Program-made: the position numbers and the translations under genes
Notes under the pieces: model-generated
Told to the model about the DNA's origin: nothing
What the model saw: only the letters and a program-made list of their open reading frames with translations
Database searches by the model: none
Source: Gymnorhina tibicen
Lineage: Eukaryota > Chordata > Aves > Passeriformes > Artamidae
NCBI GenBank assembly: GCA_013399875.1
Contig: VXAZ01007501.1
Coordinates: 1,588,155 to 1,652,154, forward strand
Reading direction: 5' to 3'
Length of the DNA: 64,000 nucleotides
Shown here: piece after piece, positions 62,706-64,000 of the stretch
How the letters are laid out: every line of letters begins with the position of its first letter
Numbering within the stretch: the stretch's first letter is position 1

Positions 62706-64000
62706 GTTCCTTATATTAAATCTAAATCTGCCCTCTAGGAAGGCTGTACAGCAGCAGATAACATGGCCTTAGAGAGGCTAGAGGAAGATGGTTGTTGGTT
62801 TCAGGCAGAAGGAAGTAATATAATCTTTCCTGACAAGTTCTGACCTGGTCCTTACTATTCCTTCAAATCAGAAGAGAAAATTCATTTGGATTTTAGGGAT
62901 TCCCTGAATTCTTAATTTAACAACTTGCTACATCATTAAGACCAGTCTCATAGAAATGCCCCTCCCAGTATTCGCTGACATCTTTTTCTATGTTTATAGA
63001 GAACAGTTAGTTCAGAATTCTTGCTGACATAGACAATATTTATATTCTGAACTTGAAAATCACTCCTCTTCTGGTGCTGAAGATTTACCTTTCATGAAAT
63101 ATCAGCAAAACCATTATGTCCATTGTGAAGAGTGTTCAGAGATAGGAGTTGATTTTATTTTTCCTCACTGGGAAAGGAAGTTGCTTTTGGTTTTATATTA
63201 AATCTGAAATGTGGTAACTCAAACTGTGGAGTTTTTATCATGTTGTGATCCATGTGTGTATATCTTGAGGAATTTTTGTAAAGAGAGAAAAAGGTCTCTT
63301 TCTTAAAAGTGCAAGGCAGTGATGATCATCTCACAAAGCAAAATGTACTATAATATCAAGGAATTGTTCTGAAGTAAAGGCGAAATGGACTGATTTTACA
63401 TATTAATGTTGACCATTTATATAGGTTTTATTGATGGGAGAAATTCTTTTCCAGAAAAAAAATTAATTTGCTACTTCTAACTATCTTCCTCTGGAACATA
63501 AGCATTAGAGAGTAAAGGCCTTTAATTTTTTTTATGACCATATTTCCCTCTTAGAAGAGTCAATATTTTGTTTGTCAGGAAGAATGTTGTGAAAAGTCAA
63601 GTGAAGGGCTGGAATCACTGTGCTTGAAATTGCCTAGAGAGGGAGCTTTTCTGCTAGAACCTTGAAAAGAATAGATCTTGGATATTAACTCAGAAATATA
63701 GTAGAGGATTCACTACACTATGTGTCTCATTGTAAGTAACCCTGTCTAGTGAATCAAGATACAGCCCTATACTAGGTGAAGACAGACTTTTGAATAGAAA
63801 ATATTACCTAAATATTTCACTAGGAAGTATTTTTCTTATTTATACAGCTGTTGAGTCCTGAAAAATATAGTTGCAGACAGTGAGGATCAGGGAAATAAAT
63901 TTTGACCTTCTGAAACAGGGACACTCAGATTGCCAGCCTATCACAAAACCAGACACATCAAGAAACAGTCTAATGAGTGAGGATTCTGTCCTCAAAGTTA

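Larger units (their letters stand above)
51262..64000 (+). other. CNTNAP2: CNTNAP2 intron 1 (5' part)
   Basis: The intron begins at the GTAAGT donor and runs past the end of the window. CNTNAP2 introns are very long in vertebrates, so the absence of a second exon is expected. Apart from the CR1 copies at 59.8-61.5 and 62.64 kb the sequence is AT-rich, with short poly-T runs (for example 53,553-53,577 and 55,979-55,991) and no coding exon that I can support. An AT-rich tract with many TAAT/ATTA homeodomain-type cores lies at about 59,390-59,640. No acceptor-exon-donor unit was recognised. Confidence 0.8.

Noticed and set aside
1..64000. CRISPR arrays, operons, tRNA or rRNA genes
   Set aside because: No regularly spaced direct repeats with unique spacers, no cloverleaf with A/B boxes and no rRNA core sequence were seen. 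The tandem repeats found are simple or local duplications.

Overview
The window is 64 kb of vertebrate nuclear DNA, almost certainly from a bird and probably a songbird. The evidence is several CR1 LINE 3' ends with the avian ATTCTATG-type terminus, plus single retroviral LTRs whose sequence resembles passerine ERVK and ERVL families. The bulk is AT-rich, non-coding and lacks long ORFs. There are no bacterial-type genes, operons or CRISPR arrays. One protein-coding exon can be supported. The species cannot be named from sequence alone.

Layout. 1-49.9 kb is a long gene-poor upstream region. It holds LTR copies (about 4.44-4.78, 8.79-9.68, 10.36-10.92, 18.84-19.5, 20.82-21.18 and 36.25-36.50 kb), CR1 LINE fragments (23.93-24.60, 26.88-27.43, 30.86-31.03, 45.40-45.82 and 47.01-47.56 kb), an orphan CpG island at 10.98-11.43 kb, a hairpin cluster beside a purine tract at 23.69-23.92 kb, and a GC-rich block followed by an (ATTCC)n array at 28.0-28.6 kb. 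49.95-51.16 kb is a CpG-island promoter and a long 5' leader. 51,165-51,261 is the first coding exon of CNTNAP2 (contactin-associated protein-like 2, Caspr2) on the plus strand. It encodes a signal peptide and ends in a clean GTAAGT donor. From 51,262 to the window end is the start of intron 1, which contains a decayed CR1 copy with reverse-transcriptase remnants (59.80-61.50 kb) and a small CR1 tail at 62.64 kb.

Functionally the window is the 5' end of one large neuronal gene and its regulatory hinterland. CNTNAP2 encodes a neurexin-family adhesion protein that clusters Kv1 potassium channels at juxtaparanodes and is a known FOXP2 target, which makes the promoter and intron 1 worth attention in a songbird. 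Three LTRs have exact target-site duplications that I could read directly, so they are well-defined solo LTRs. The others are approximate. There is an assembly gap of 138 N inside one LTR (9,196-9,333) and a single N in the CNTNAP2 CpG island (50,235). I found no new multi-gene system. The unexplained items are the orphan CpG island, the hairpin cluster, the ATTCC array and the promoter homopolymer.
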